A stretch of 32,001 nt of DNA from Acanthaster planci. Lineage: Eukaryota; Echinodermata; Asteroidea; Valvatida; Acanthasteridae. The notes beneath the pieces were generated by a model. The model had not been told where the DNA came from. It saw nothing but the letters and a program-made list of their open reading frames with translations, and made no database searches. The stretch is taken from contig NW_019091495.1 of assembly GCF_001949145.1 (NCBI RefSeq), positions 638,268 to 670,268 of the forward strand. The letters run 5' to 3'. Position 1 is the stretch's first letter. Each line of letters starts with the position of its first letter. This document shows, in pieces, positions 1 to 9,411 of the stretch. A program made the translations under genes and the position numbers.

Positions 1-1213
1 GAGCCATACAGTGCTGTGGTAGTATGAATACATGACCTTATTGATCTCTGCACAACTAACAATGGAAGTACCCTAGACTGGATGTAGTAATTTATGGTAC
101 ATCTTCAGCCTCGTATTACTATGTAGTATCTTGTAGTACTGAGTCCTGTACCCCATGTGATATGCCGGGGGTACACAATGTGGTATTATTCCCATTCTCA
201 AGCACAATTCTGTATTGAATGCGACTGTTCTCAGCCCACCACGTTCCAAAACTGAGGAGCTTTTCTACCTACCAGGACATGTTCGTAGACAAGGCCTGCT
301 TGGCCTAGGTTTTCTGGAGCTAAATCATCCACTGAGTTCATGGCAACCCCTCCGCATGCCAAGCACAGCCTAAAAGCAAGACAAGAAGTTTCACAAACAT
401 TTCACAAATATCTATTATTCATGTTATCGAACACATACTAATCATGACCAACATAATCCAACCGCTTGTGGTCTTCAATCACAACTTCTGTGGCCTTTTT
501 GCTAGGTTGGAACCACAGTCCCTTCAAAATCCTCCCTTTGCCCCATGTGAAAATTGGACACAGCCTACAGTCTCCCAAATCCTCCATTATTTCTGAACCT
601 GATCACTACCCCCGTCCAACCAAATCCTCCGGCAGTAACCGTCAGTGTGTTGAGGCAGCGTGTGATAGCATGGAGCAGAACAGATGATTTCCAGTAAAAT
701 CTAAGTCAAGAATTAATTAAGCAGGAACAAAACAATGCCATTGGCACAATGCATCCTTCCAATATGGGCGATTCACAATACAGCATGCCATCAAGAGTTC
801 GCCACAGACAGGCCACTTTTCAAGTTTATGGTCGACACTTTGCAACGTTTAAGCACACTTTGTAATATGGGGATATTTGAGTGATTGAGGCGTTCCCTGC
901 ACCACACAAACCGATCATTTTGACTACCTAACACTCATTCGCAACAAACAATTTTGAACTTTCAACCAAGATATACAAACATTCATAAATTCAAATTTCA
1001 GTGCACAGCGCAGTTAGCAAATGCGACTTTGTCAACTACTTATCCCATAATGCACTGTAAAAAACGGCCTCCCCTGGACAACCTGTTGGTGGCGCGCACT
1101 GCGTCGTGAATCGCCTGTATTCAGCAACACAAGGGAGATCTTGGAGGATTGGGTAGGTTATGGACAATCTACATTTTATTGATCCCTTTTCCAATGGATC
1201 TACGCCGCCATAC
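1..1213 (-). other. CCT6: CCT6 intron 7, 5' part
   Basis: Noncoding. The conserved continuation of CCT6 is not found in any minus-strand frame, so this stretch is read as the start of intron 7. I see no RNA gene, repeat structure or separate coding sequence in it. Confidence 0.7.
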
Positions 1214-1296
1214 CTTTCCATGTTTCTCCTCTTGGCTCTACGTAAAGCTACAATCCCCTCTTTTGCCAGCATGTCCAGTGACAAGGGGTCAATGCC
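1214..1296 (-). CDS. CCT6: CCT6 coding exon 7 (last in window)
   Basis: An 83-base exon of 27 codons plus two bases, beginning [20 protein letters not shown] and ending RRNME plus AG of the next Arg codon. The donor AG/GTATGG follows. In the family the next residues are a conserved LTLACGG-type segment. I searched 1-1213 on the minus strand for this and did not find it, so the next exon lies outside the window. Confidence 0.94.
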
Positions 1297-4200
1297 CTAC
1301 ACAGAAAACAGAGACAAAATATTCAGCCCCTAATGCTGATTAAATGCAAAGAGGTTAAATACAATCATCATGTGACTCATCGGTCATAATGAAGTTTCAC
1401 AGTGTCAGTGAATTGGTGCAGGACAATTTTATCTATCAATATACTTCGTGTCAGTACACGAGATACGACCTTGTTGCACTGACGTGACATATAGTACATT
1501 CCTAGCAAAAAAAGCAAACTCATCAAAGTAGAGTTTTTTCAGGTTTATTTCTATATATGAACTGATTTATTTTTTTTGAACTCACCTTTATGATGTATAA
1601 AGGGAAAACAACATTACCATGAAAAGAAACCAAAGAAGTAAAGGCATGATTTTAAGCTTTAGTCATGTATCAGGTTGTTTCCAGGATGGTAAGTCACTGT
1701 GGTTAGACACTGCCATCCAACGATGCAAAACACTGACAAGATTACTGTAGCATTGCCTAACGAACAGAGCAAGTCATGACCAAGACTAGCCTGCAGATAC
1801 CACACAATGCACATCGGAACACTTTCCGGTGGTTGAAAATCTGACTTGTAGCTGCAATTATAAGACCCTGGAGTTAGTTGGCATAGAGGCTTTGCAAACA
1901 AGTGATCTATCTGCAGTACCAATGAGTAGCAGAGACATGTCAGTATGGCAGCCAGCCCGTAAGATAGCCGTCGTTACCTTTTGGTTAATGACGACGAATC
2001 CTTTGTCATTTCCCTCGCAGACTTTCCTCTTCAGTTCAATGACCTTTCGGACCTTCTCGTCCGTGAATGCCCTCTCTGCCTCCACCAGCTTCTCGCGGTC
2101 TTTGGCGGACTTGTAGAAGAATCCTGCATTAACCTCACTGCATGAATGGATAAACAAAATTGAACGAAATATTGAAGTACTTAGAATGAGTAGAACATGG
2201 ACCAACTAGCTGGAAAAAAGATCCCCCCTACACTCTGAATTAAGGACTTAAAGTTGAATTTAAGTAGAATAAAAAAAATTGTTCTTTTCATGCATCATCA
2301 AAAGAGAAAATTCTTGCTAACAGTATTTAAAATATCTGGAATACTCTTTAACCCTAACCGCCAAGTATATTGTTTGGCTTACAGTACTCAGTACTACAAA
2401 ATACTAAGTAATAGCCTGAGCCTGAAGGACCTAGCGCTACAGATTACTACTTCTGGCTAGGTTACTTCCATTGTTACTTGTACAGAGAACAATAAAGCCA
2501 TGCATTCATTGTGCCACAACACTGTATGGTACATTGTCTTTTCTATTTTATCTTATGGCTTCAGAGAAAAATAAAGTTACGTCCTCTTACAAGCGGCAGC
2601 ACTGATTACTACATTTTACTGCAAGTAGTAATTTGTAGTATTATGTAGGGTAAGGGTTAAAAGAGTTTTGGTAAAGAGAACTGATCATGTTCGTTAAATT
2701 TGCATGTTTTATGACTCTAAAGGCACGCTGGTGCTTCAACAAATTTGTTATGCGATAAGTTGATCTAACTTCACAACATCGCAATCCTGTTCGCTCACAC
2801 ACTATGCTCTGGCCTTAACAGTTCTGAATCTTAGCAAAATCCCCAGCACATAAACTTGCAGTGACGCCTGCTTTTGCTCTTGCAATGAGCACCAGTCTGT
2901 CTTCAAGGATCACACTATTGACCCCCCAAAGAAATTGCAAACACATCCCCACCTCTTCTCATACTCCATGGATACATTACAAGTCAGGATGTAGGCATCG
3001 GTGACACGCTTCTTCATGTCTGGGTGGCGGGCTCCATGGTCTAGCACCAAGCCTCGCACCAGCTTGGTGTCCAGGTCCATCTTGTGCTGCATCTGCATGA
3101 TCTCCACCATGTGAAGGTCAATCTGCTCCTCGGGTTTGCGGATAGCCAGCACAGCATCCACAACAACCTAGGAGGAAAGAGTGGCATCAGAGAAATAAGT
3201 GAAACAATCTTTATTCCAAATCTGTATGCGCTAGTTGTAGGAGCCTTCTTACATTCTGCAGAGTCTACCTCTGTGGAGGAAACTGATGTCACATTTATGA
3301 CACAACCTAATAAAATAAGTTGAAGTCAACACAGCCACTTTTTAGTTAAAAGATCCTTGCAACATGGAAATCTATAGGAATCCTCAACATTTTTCATCAG
3401 GATGCCAAACTGAGCGAAATTTCAAAACAAAAGCTCGGGTCGTTCTTCCTTTCTAAAACAGTAAAAAAATCTCAATCCATTACTGAACATTTCGCCTCAA
3501 GACCCATTGTGTGGGATCTGGTCACTATTTTACTTCAAACCTTCTAGAGGCATCAAATCTCATGTGAAATGACAGTAGATTGGCTCAGTCTTCTTCAATC
3601 CTGCAAAATCTTCCCACATCTCTCACAAAATTTTGACGAGACGTGGGAAGGTCAAGGGCAAAGGCTAACCTACAACACAGAGGTATACACAGCTCTTCCT
3701 TCAGTTGATGGACTCACCTCAGTCAATAGATCAGCCATCTCAGCATGCACCTTGGTGCGTAAGGAGGTACGAGCCACACTGATCAGTGTGTCTCTGTCCA
3801 TCTCCCGAGCCACCTTCACTTCATCTAGGATCTTCAAGGCCTTAGCTTTGGCCAGCTCAAAGCCTTCTGTCACAATGCGAGGATGCAGACCCTGTACATG
3901 ACACAGAAGGTGATCGGGAAGTGTACTGAGGATAGGTGCATTTTTTAACATTCGTTTCTTGCAACATGAGAATATTAATTGTCATACTGGGACTTCACAG
4001 GAAAACCTTCTGACTAGGATGCTTCAGCTTTATTCAGTTTTCGACTTTGGATTTTTTATTTTAATTTTTCTGGGGTGAAACTGTTAATATTTTTGTCTGA
4101 AAAATAAGTGAGCTCATAAGTCAGATGTCTTACAGGTTTTTTCAACAAGTTCCAGATCTGTTGACAAGATATAACAGATTTGTATTGATTAGGATACAGT

Positions 4201-7200
4201 ACCTCTGATATGTAGAGATCTGCCTGCTTAAGAAGTTCCCCGATGATGAGAACGTTGGATGTTGTCCCATCTCCTGTGATGTCATCTTGGGCAGTGGCCA
4301 CTTTAGCAATCATGGATGCCGTGGGATGTTGAATTTGCTGTGAGATAGAGAGAAGTTTCCAGAAAAAGAAAAAAGACAATGTTTCCCTGAAAAAAAAAAC
4401 CTGAAGAAAAGTGAAGTATGGTTCTTTCTAAACGGGAAACTCTTTGATAGACTGGCCCCATGGCTTGTGGAAGTAATGTGGGGCTTGGTGCAATATATTT
4501 TGTTCTCAAACATTTCATATATGTGGTAGTCTTGTAGGCCTCATCAAGCATTGGAATGGTAGTTTCATATACCAGTCTACACATCGGTACATGCAAGGTT
4601 ATGCCAGCCTACGAAAATGTCCAATCCCGTGGAAGTATGTTTGTTCTGAGTTGCCACACCGACTATTCATCACTGTTTTTAAGAACGACTCCGAAGAAAA
4701 TTATACAAAAATAAAATTTCCTTAACCATCATTGTGCCTACTGCATTCTTGTCTGTTTTAGGACCTCATATGAGTTTGGCAAGAGGTTCAAATCTGGTCA
4801 CAATGTATTCGCCACCAACAGATTTGACGTCATCTCAAATCATCATTTACGACAAGATCTTTCAGCTTGAGAAAAACTAAAAGTGTCTGAGGAAAAGTTG
4901 TTCTTAAGTAATATTTCAAAAACTTGGCAGTTGAAAACTTCAAGGATCATGGTGAAAATATACAGAACTCTTTCCTTCAGTCTAAAATGCTTACACTTCT
5001 GCATGATTATCTTACCATTTCGTGAAGAAGGACATTGCCATCCTTGGTCAGCTTGATATCACCACTTCCAGATACCAGCCTAAGGTTCAATGATCAACAC
5101 GGCTTTTTTTAATATTAGGAGTTCTGCCCTTCACACTTTTACCAGATTTGGATTAGATCAGAAATTGGGCCCTTTGCCACTTCAACCATTTTGTAAGGGG
5201 AGGGGCAGCGATGTCGGGGGCACACGATACACGCTGCGTTGTCAAGCTAGCGATTTAAAATGTTTGAACAAATTTGTACTTCAGGGAATGATAATATTTT
5301 GTGAAGATATGGTTGTGAAGTTGTGAGACTACTAGAGTTTCTGTTTTCCATACAATTCAGGGATTTATTTATTGCAAAATGGTCAAGCCGATGTGTGATC
5401 AGTGTGGTTCCCTGACCACAGATTTCCGACATCTCTATACCCCTACGTGCCTCTCTTTACCCAGGAGTAAATGGGTACCTGTAAGGGGAGATTTGGTTAT
5501 GTTAGCCATGTGCGCCTGATAGGGTAGCATCAGCTAGTACGCTCCTAAGGGAGCTGAGATGGTTTCAGGAATGTTCAGTTGTTGTGAGCCCAATGTGTAG
5601 GGATAATGATAATGCTGCGCCTTGAGCACCCAGCAGGGTGGATACATGCGCAATATAAATCGGAATTATTATTAAATAATCTTAGCGGGAGTAGTTGGAA
5701 TTATGGGACTGGAATCCAAAGCAACATACATGTAGATGTTTGTTACGGGCATACGCTGCGCCTGTTTTTGTCACGTGATGTACGGCCACAGAAAATGCAG
5801 ACGTGTGCAGATCGAGGGATGAGAGGGAAGGATGGTAGAAAGAACCTCATTTTTGGCCAATAATATAGGTTAAACGCTACAAAATACAAGCGATAATGAT
5901 AGTTCTATATGTTAGCTATTATTAATAGGGTCTTTAGGGGAAGATTTGCTAAAGCAAGCGCTAACAGATGTGTTATCTGGTAGGCAGACTGGGCAGCTTT
6001 CAAAATACCATAATGTACAGAACCATAAAAAAGATCGCCCCGGTAAGGTCTACGGAATAGTACCTTACCATTCCGGAAGTAACTACTGCCCAACCATGTC
6101 CAAATGTGGGTCTTACTAATTACCGTCAACACATGATAGTAATGTCAACACAGCATCAATTTCCCCAAAATACAACTTTATCCACAAAAGAGGAAAGAAG
6201 TGTAATACTTGGGCTGAAAGAGACTTTCCAGTAGTTGGAGGTCACAAATCAATTTGCAAAATGGATTTTTTTCACATGAAAACAAAAAAATCTCAGCAGC
6301 GTAGCTGTTTGCCGCCATCTTGCCTCCTCATGGAGCTTGGACTGTACTATTTAGGTGTGGATATGCTGCGCAATAAATTAAATACTTTTTAAGAGAGTAA
6401 AATTCGATATTGCAGAAACAACATCATACTTAGATTTTATTTAACACAGTTATTGTCAAAATACAAAAAGGGACAATCATTCAATCTTAACCCTAACCCT
6501 CCTCAATCCTCCAACAGGTGAAGGATTCAGGAGGGTTAGGGTTAAGAAAAATACAAATATAGTAACTCTAAAGGAAAAAGCGTTGTATCTTTATCATATA
6601 ATATCACCACCTCTCTAGCAAAATGGTATGGTCCCAGTTGCCCCAGAGGCAGCATGGCGGCTGATTTCTGAGCTGTTTGAAGGAGGCGATTCGGCCAAAT
6701 TGAAACGCAAATTTTCCCGAGTCTAACCTGTTGCAGTATAGGCAAATTATCCTTTCAGCAAATGCATTATGGTCGAGTTATGCTTCTTTTGATTTTTAAC
6801 ATTTTTTGGAGGGTGTTGATGCTGTGTTGACAGTCCATTGCATTTTGACGGTAATAAGTATAACTGCCAAATGTTTCAAAAGGCAATTTGTAGGGTCCAA
6901 GTTACTATGACTAGGCAGACACTAAAGTTGGGGTGTAACGTTATCATGACATGCCATAGCTTAAGGCCCTAAGCCTTTTTGCTACCACATGGATGATTTT
7001 GCACAACTGTGGAAAGGCATTGTGGGAAGGGAAAAGGGGGATTGTTTGCTCCTGTTCCTTCCCATAATGCCTTTATTACTATTGTGCAAAATCACTCTTG
7101 CAGTATCGACAAGGCTTATGACTCTATGTACATCACATGTAGGCCTAGGGCCCAACATGACCTACAATATATGCACAAAAAAAAGGATCAATTTTAATTC

Positions 7201-7530
7201 ATTGTGAGAGGCATAAAGTATTGTCAGTAACTTATGTTAGGCCTCAATCACGTTTACATCATACATGTACTTTTCCCCTTTCAAAGGCCTACATGTACAT
7301 CATGATTAACGTTAATCATGTTAAAATTCATGAAATTGTTGTAACAAAGAAAAGTCACCTGTGAGTTTCAGGTGACTACTCATTGCCACTTACATTTTTA
7401 TGGTACCCTTGGGTCCTAAATTTGTTCGCAAGACATCCTGCAGTCCCTTGGCGGCACTGGTGTTGATAGCTAGAGCTTGGGCCGCCCTGGCAATTTCGGC
7501 TTTCGGATTCAACTCCTTGATGGCTGCCAT
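1214..7530 (-). CDS. CCT6: T-complex protein 1 subunit zeta (CCT6), 5' seven exons, partial
   Basis: This is the zeta subunit of the eight-membered cytosolic chaperonin TRiC/CCT, which folds actin, tubulin and many WD-repeat proteins using ATP. Coding exons run right to left: 7394-7530, 5016-5079, 4203-4337, 3718-3891, 2953-3167, 1978-2137, 1214-1296. Joined, they give about 322 residues collinear with animal CCT6 (family length about 530), without stops. TCP-1 family signatures are visible: [11 protein letters not shown] (residues 35-45), [12 protein letters not shown] (about 56-67) and [11 protein letters not shown] (about 84-94). GDGTT is the nucleotide-phosphate loop. [10 protein letters not shown] ends the last exon seen. 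The window therefore holds the N-terminal equatorial and intermediate segments and most of the apical domain. The C-terminal part, including the returning equatorial domain, lies left of base 1. Intron phases in order are 2,0,0,0,2,0,2. Identity is very secure from the family match; the exon ends are inferred from splice consensus. Confidence 0.96.
1978..2137 (-). CDS. CCT6: CCT6 coding exon 6
   Basis: A 160-base exon. Its first base completes the serine codon, followed by 53 codons from [17 protein letters not shown] to [10 protein letters not shown]. This is apical-domain sequence typical of CCT6 ([15 protein letters not shown]). The acceptor is CATGCAG and the donor AAG/GTAACG. Confidence 0.95.
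2953..3167 (-). CDS. CCT6: CCT6 coding exon 5
   Basis: A 215-base exon of 71 codons plus two bases, beginning [18 protein letters not shown] and ending NVSMEYEK. It includes [16 protein letters not shown], the conserved entry into the apical substrate-binding domain. The acceptor TTCCTCCTAG has a good pyrimidine tract. The donor AG/GTGGGG is weaker than the others, but the phase joins correctly to exon 6, giving an AGT serine codon. Confidence 0.95.
3718..3891 (-). CDS. CCT6: CCT6 coding exon 4
   Basis: A 174-base exon of 58 codons from [19 protein letters not shown] to [10 protein letters not shown]. It covers the end of the equatorial segment and the entry into the intermediate domain; [12 protein letters not shown] is strongly conserved in CCT6. 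The acceptor is TGTACAG and the donor GAG/GTGAGT. Both junctions are phase 0. Confidence 0.96.
4203..4337 (-). CDS. CCT6: CCT6 coding exon 3 (GDGTT nucleotide loop)
   Basis: A 135-base exon of exactly 45 codons, running from [12 protein letters not shown] to [11 protein letters not shown]. It holds the third TCP-1 signature, [11 protein letters not shown]. The GDGTT loop (about residues 89-93) wraps the ATP phosphates. The acceptor is TCTCACAG and the donor GAG/GTACTG; both junctions are phase 0. Confidence 0.96.
5016..5079 (-). CDS. CCT6: CCT6 coding exon 2
   Basis: A 64-base exon that begins with the G completing the Met codon split by intron 1. It then encodes [21 protein letters not shown], given here only by its ends LVSG and HEM. 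LTKDG is part of the second TCP-1 signature. The acceptor is CCTTAG and the donor ATG/GTAAGA. Intron 1 on its 5' side is 2314 bases, the longest of the gene in this window, and contains several repeats. Confidence 0.95.
5415..5685 (+). repeat. SINE/LINE-tail-like interspersed repeat in CCT6 intron 1
   Basis: The segment contains CCCAGGAGTAAATGGGTACC (5460-5479), GCGCCTTGAGCACCCAGCAG further on, and a terminal AATATAAATCGG followed by an ATT-rich tail (5663-5680). This layout resembles the 3' half of short interspersed elements common in invertebrate deuterostome and mollusc genomes. I see no clear A/B boxes at its left end, so the 5' limit is uncertain. It lies opposite to CCT6 transcription. 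Confidence 0.5.
6085..6905. repeat. Large imperfect inverted repeat (foldback) in CCT6 intron 1
   Basis: The left arm (about 6085-6345) and right arm (about 6615-6905) are reverse complements. The best block is 6119-6170 against its partner near 6806-6857: equal length, sharing ATTACCGTCAA and GTCAACACAGCATCAA exactly (the latter at 6144-6159 and, inverted, 6817-6832). Further in, CCGCCAT...TGCCTC and GGGAC/TGGAC match across arms. The axis is near 6488-6516. No coding sequence is seen. It may be a foldback transposon or two inverted copies of one insertion. Confidence 0.7.
6485..6547. repeat. Telomere-like CCCTAA/TTAGGG hairpin
   Basis: The left arm 6486-6510 begins CTTAACCCTAACCCTCCT. The right arm 6522-6546 ends AGGAGGGTTAGGGTTAAG. 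The 25-base arms pair with a single mismatch around an 11-base loop, and one more A-T pair can be added outside. It sits close to the axis of the larger foldback. The TTAGGG units match the animal telomere repeat; whether it derives from telomere healing is inference. Confidence 0.8.
6970..7118. repeat. Imperfect 60-bp-arm hairpin in CCT6 intron 1
   Basis: GATTTTGCACAA (6995-7006) recurs inverted at 7082-7093. AAAGGCATTGTGGGAAGG (7013-7030) recurs inverted with one change near 7058-7074. TAAGCCTT (6970-6977) pairs with 7111-7118. All share one centre near 7044, with a loop of about 26 bases. It may be a MITE or foldback; a small-RNA precursor is possible but unsupported. Confidence 0.7.
7301..7320. 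repeat. Perfect 20-bp palindrome CATGATTAACGTTAATCATG
   Basis: The ten bases of each half are exact reverse complements with no spacer. It lies in CCT6 intron 1, 74 bases past the exon 1 donor. It may be a dimeric homeodomain-type site or chance. Confidence 0.85.
7394..7530 (-). CDS. CCT6: CCT6 coding exon 1 (start codon)
   Basis: Encodes the N terminus, beginning [16 protein letters not shown] and ending GPKGTIK plus two bases of the next Met codon. The ATG at 7530-7528 was chosen because the reading matches the usual CCT6 N terminus exactly. Its context on the minus strand is AACATGG, with A at -3 and G at +4. The donor is GTAAGT (7393-7388). The LGPKG motif contacts ATP in group II chaperonins. 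No 5' UTR exon boundary is visible. Confidence 0.96.
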
Positions 7531-7625
7531 GTTTGCTAAAAACAGACCGCATGGTTTTTACACTGGTAACCCAAGGAAAATACAGGATTTCGAAGCCATA
7601 GCGGGTACCAATACATAAGTAATCC

Positions 7626-7638
7626 TTCTAGAAAGTTC
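7626..7638 (-). promoter_or_regulatory. Perfect three-unit heat-shock element upstream of CCT6
   Basis: Read on the minus strand the sequence is GAACTTTCTAGAA, i.e. GAA-nn-TTC-nn-GAA, three exact inverted pentamer units of the HSF binding site. It lies about 96-108 bases upstream of the CCT6 ATG, in promoter-proximal position. HSF1 control of vertebrate Cct genes is established. Function here is inferred from the motif and its position. Confidence 0.65.
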
Positions 7639-7689
7639 CCTTATTTTGGACAGAAGAGGGCGGCATGCCAAATTCACTTGGGAAGTTAT

Positions 7690-7760
7690 ATATTATTACT
7701 ATTATTTATTTGGCCCTTGACAAGAACACATAACTAACAAGGAACAGTCTAACATAAAAT
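7690..7760 (-). repeat. Possible LINE/SINE 3' tail, minus orientation
   Basis: On the minus strand the sequence ends CAAGGGCCAAATAAATAATAG and runs into ATA-rich simple sequence, the form of a non-LTR retroelement 3' terminus with a microsatellite tail. It lies about 60 bases beyond the heat-shock element, so it limits how far the CCT6 promoter region can extend. The body of the element is not recognised. Confidence 0.35.
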
Positions 7761-7984
7761 TAAAATTCACTAAACATGACAAAAACAAGACAACTCAGTC
7801 TGAGCTGGCTAGGATTGATCAAAGTACACCTAAAGTAACACTGTGGCTCGAAAGCCTGTCAATTCAAGTCTGTCAATCAAGTTAATTTTTTTCTTCCCGT
7901 TTTCTCAGTGAACTTGTAGGTGCTCGCTTGTTTTCCTCTTGAAAACCTCCGCGAGAGAATATAACTAAGAGGTTTCGATGATGA

Positions 7985-9411
7985 GGGTATTTTCTTTCGG
8001 GTATCCCACTGACAGCTGTACAACTGGTCAAATATCTTTGTGTTTTATTCCTCCATGCTTGGAGTCACTCTGAATGCTCATTTCGTCTGCAAATGGCACA
8101 CTTGCTCTCATCGAAGCCATCGCTTTCAACTCTTCCACTTCAGCAAAACTTCCACTGTACAAAGCTCTCGTTCTTCCCATATTGGAGTATGGTGTACCTG
8201 CCTTGCTCCCTCAGACAAGAAACAGGTTGACAATTTGGAGAAAGTCCAAAAACGTGTGACTCGTTTTATTTTTGGCCAAAAGCGTGGTGTGATGAGTTAA
8301 CCTGATGGGTTAAAAAATCTGGCTTGGCCTGACTTATCTTGTCGGCATCGTATTTATGTTGTTCTCTCGTTTGTTTCCAAGTCTCTGTTCAATATTGTTG
8401 GTGGTAAATCAATGTGTTTACAATGTTTCTGATAATTCCCGCCATGTTCACGATATTTTGTTTCAGCACCGGCAAACTAGGACCAAATCCCTGCATGTAT
8501 CTTGTTTCCATGCTTAATTAGTTCCCTCGTCTTTGTTCAACTCTCCCTGAACACGTTCGCATTGCTTTGCAGCTTTTTTCAACGTTTCTTCCCACTTTTC
8601 GAAACAGTGTTCTCTTTTCATAAATCCCAACCCCGCATTTATGTTGCATGTACATGTAAGGCTTATATCCTCTCTGCCAATTGTCAACTACATTTTATCT
8701 GATTGGTCGTATATATTTATATACATCTCTTCTCTTCTGCATGTATTTTTGATTTATCGTGTCTTTATTGCTAACTCCATAATTACTTAATTCAATCAAT
8801 TTTCCCCCTTTCATTTCTACTTTTACTCATTTCCAGTGAGTCATCTCCTTTTATGCAGAAATATTCATACGTTCTAATGTATTTTATTTTATATATTCTT
8901 ACTTATATTTATGTATTTACTTTACACTTACCTTGATGAGGAGCAGCAGGTCTTCTCATTTTAAGTACTATTTCAGCCTCCTGTTTGCCAATTATCCTTT
9001 AGACTTTCATTACATTTATCGTACACCTACCTACTGTTTTCTTACACATGTATTATTTTGTATTTTAAACTATTCATTATGTCCTTATTTATTGTGTTAG
9101 TATCATTAATTGCTTATTAATTAACTTATTTAATTTCATATTTAATGCTTACATTATCTTTATACATTTCCAGTAATTCCTTTTCTTTTATATTTGAAAA
9201 TTTTTAAGTTCTAACTTTTGGCTTCAAATACTTTTATACACATGTATTAGTATTTTTATTTCAATTTATTTATTATTATCTATACACAACTTGATGTGGA
9301 GTGGCAGGTCTTTGACCACAGGGATTGTTATCGCGTTTGCCTCTCCAATGCCCATCTAGATGCATCTTGTATGTGATGAAAAAAGAATTGGCATGAATAA
9401 ATAATAATAAG
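7985..9411 (+). mobile_element. Degenerate non-LTR retrotransposon (RT C-terminal end and 3' UTR)
   Basis: Translations in shifting frames match the end of a LINE reverse transcriptase. LGVTLNAHFV appears in the frame of 8040; then a shift leads to KLPLYKALVLPILEYGVPA (about 8137-8194); then a shift back to DNLEKVQKRVTRFIFGQKRG (about 8230-8289). A decayed LKNLAWPDLSCRHRI and an RTRTKSLHVS-like segment follow. Stops and at least two frameshifts make it non-functional. A long AT-rich 3' part ends near 9411 in AATAAATAATAATA. The unit CTTGATG(A/T)GGAG..GCAGGTCTT occurs twice, at about 8933 and 9291. The family is CR1/Jockey-like; the exact clade is not determined. Confidence 0.75.
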
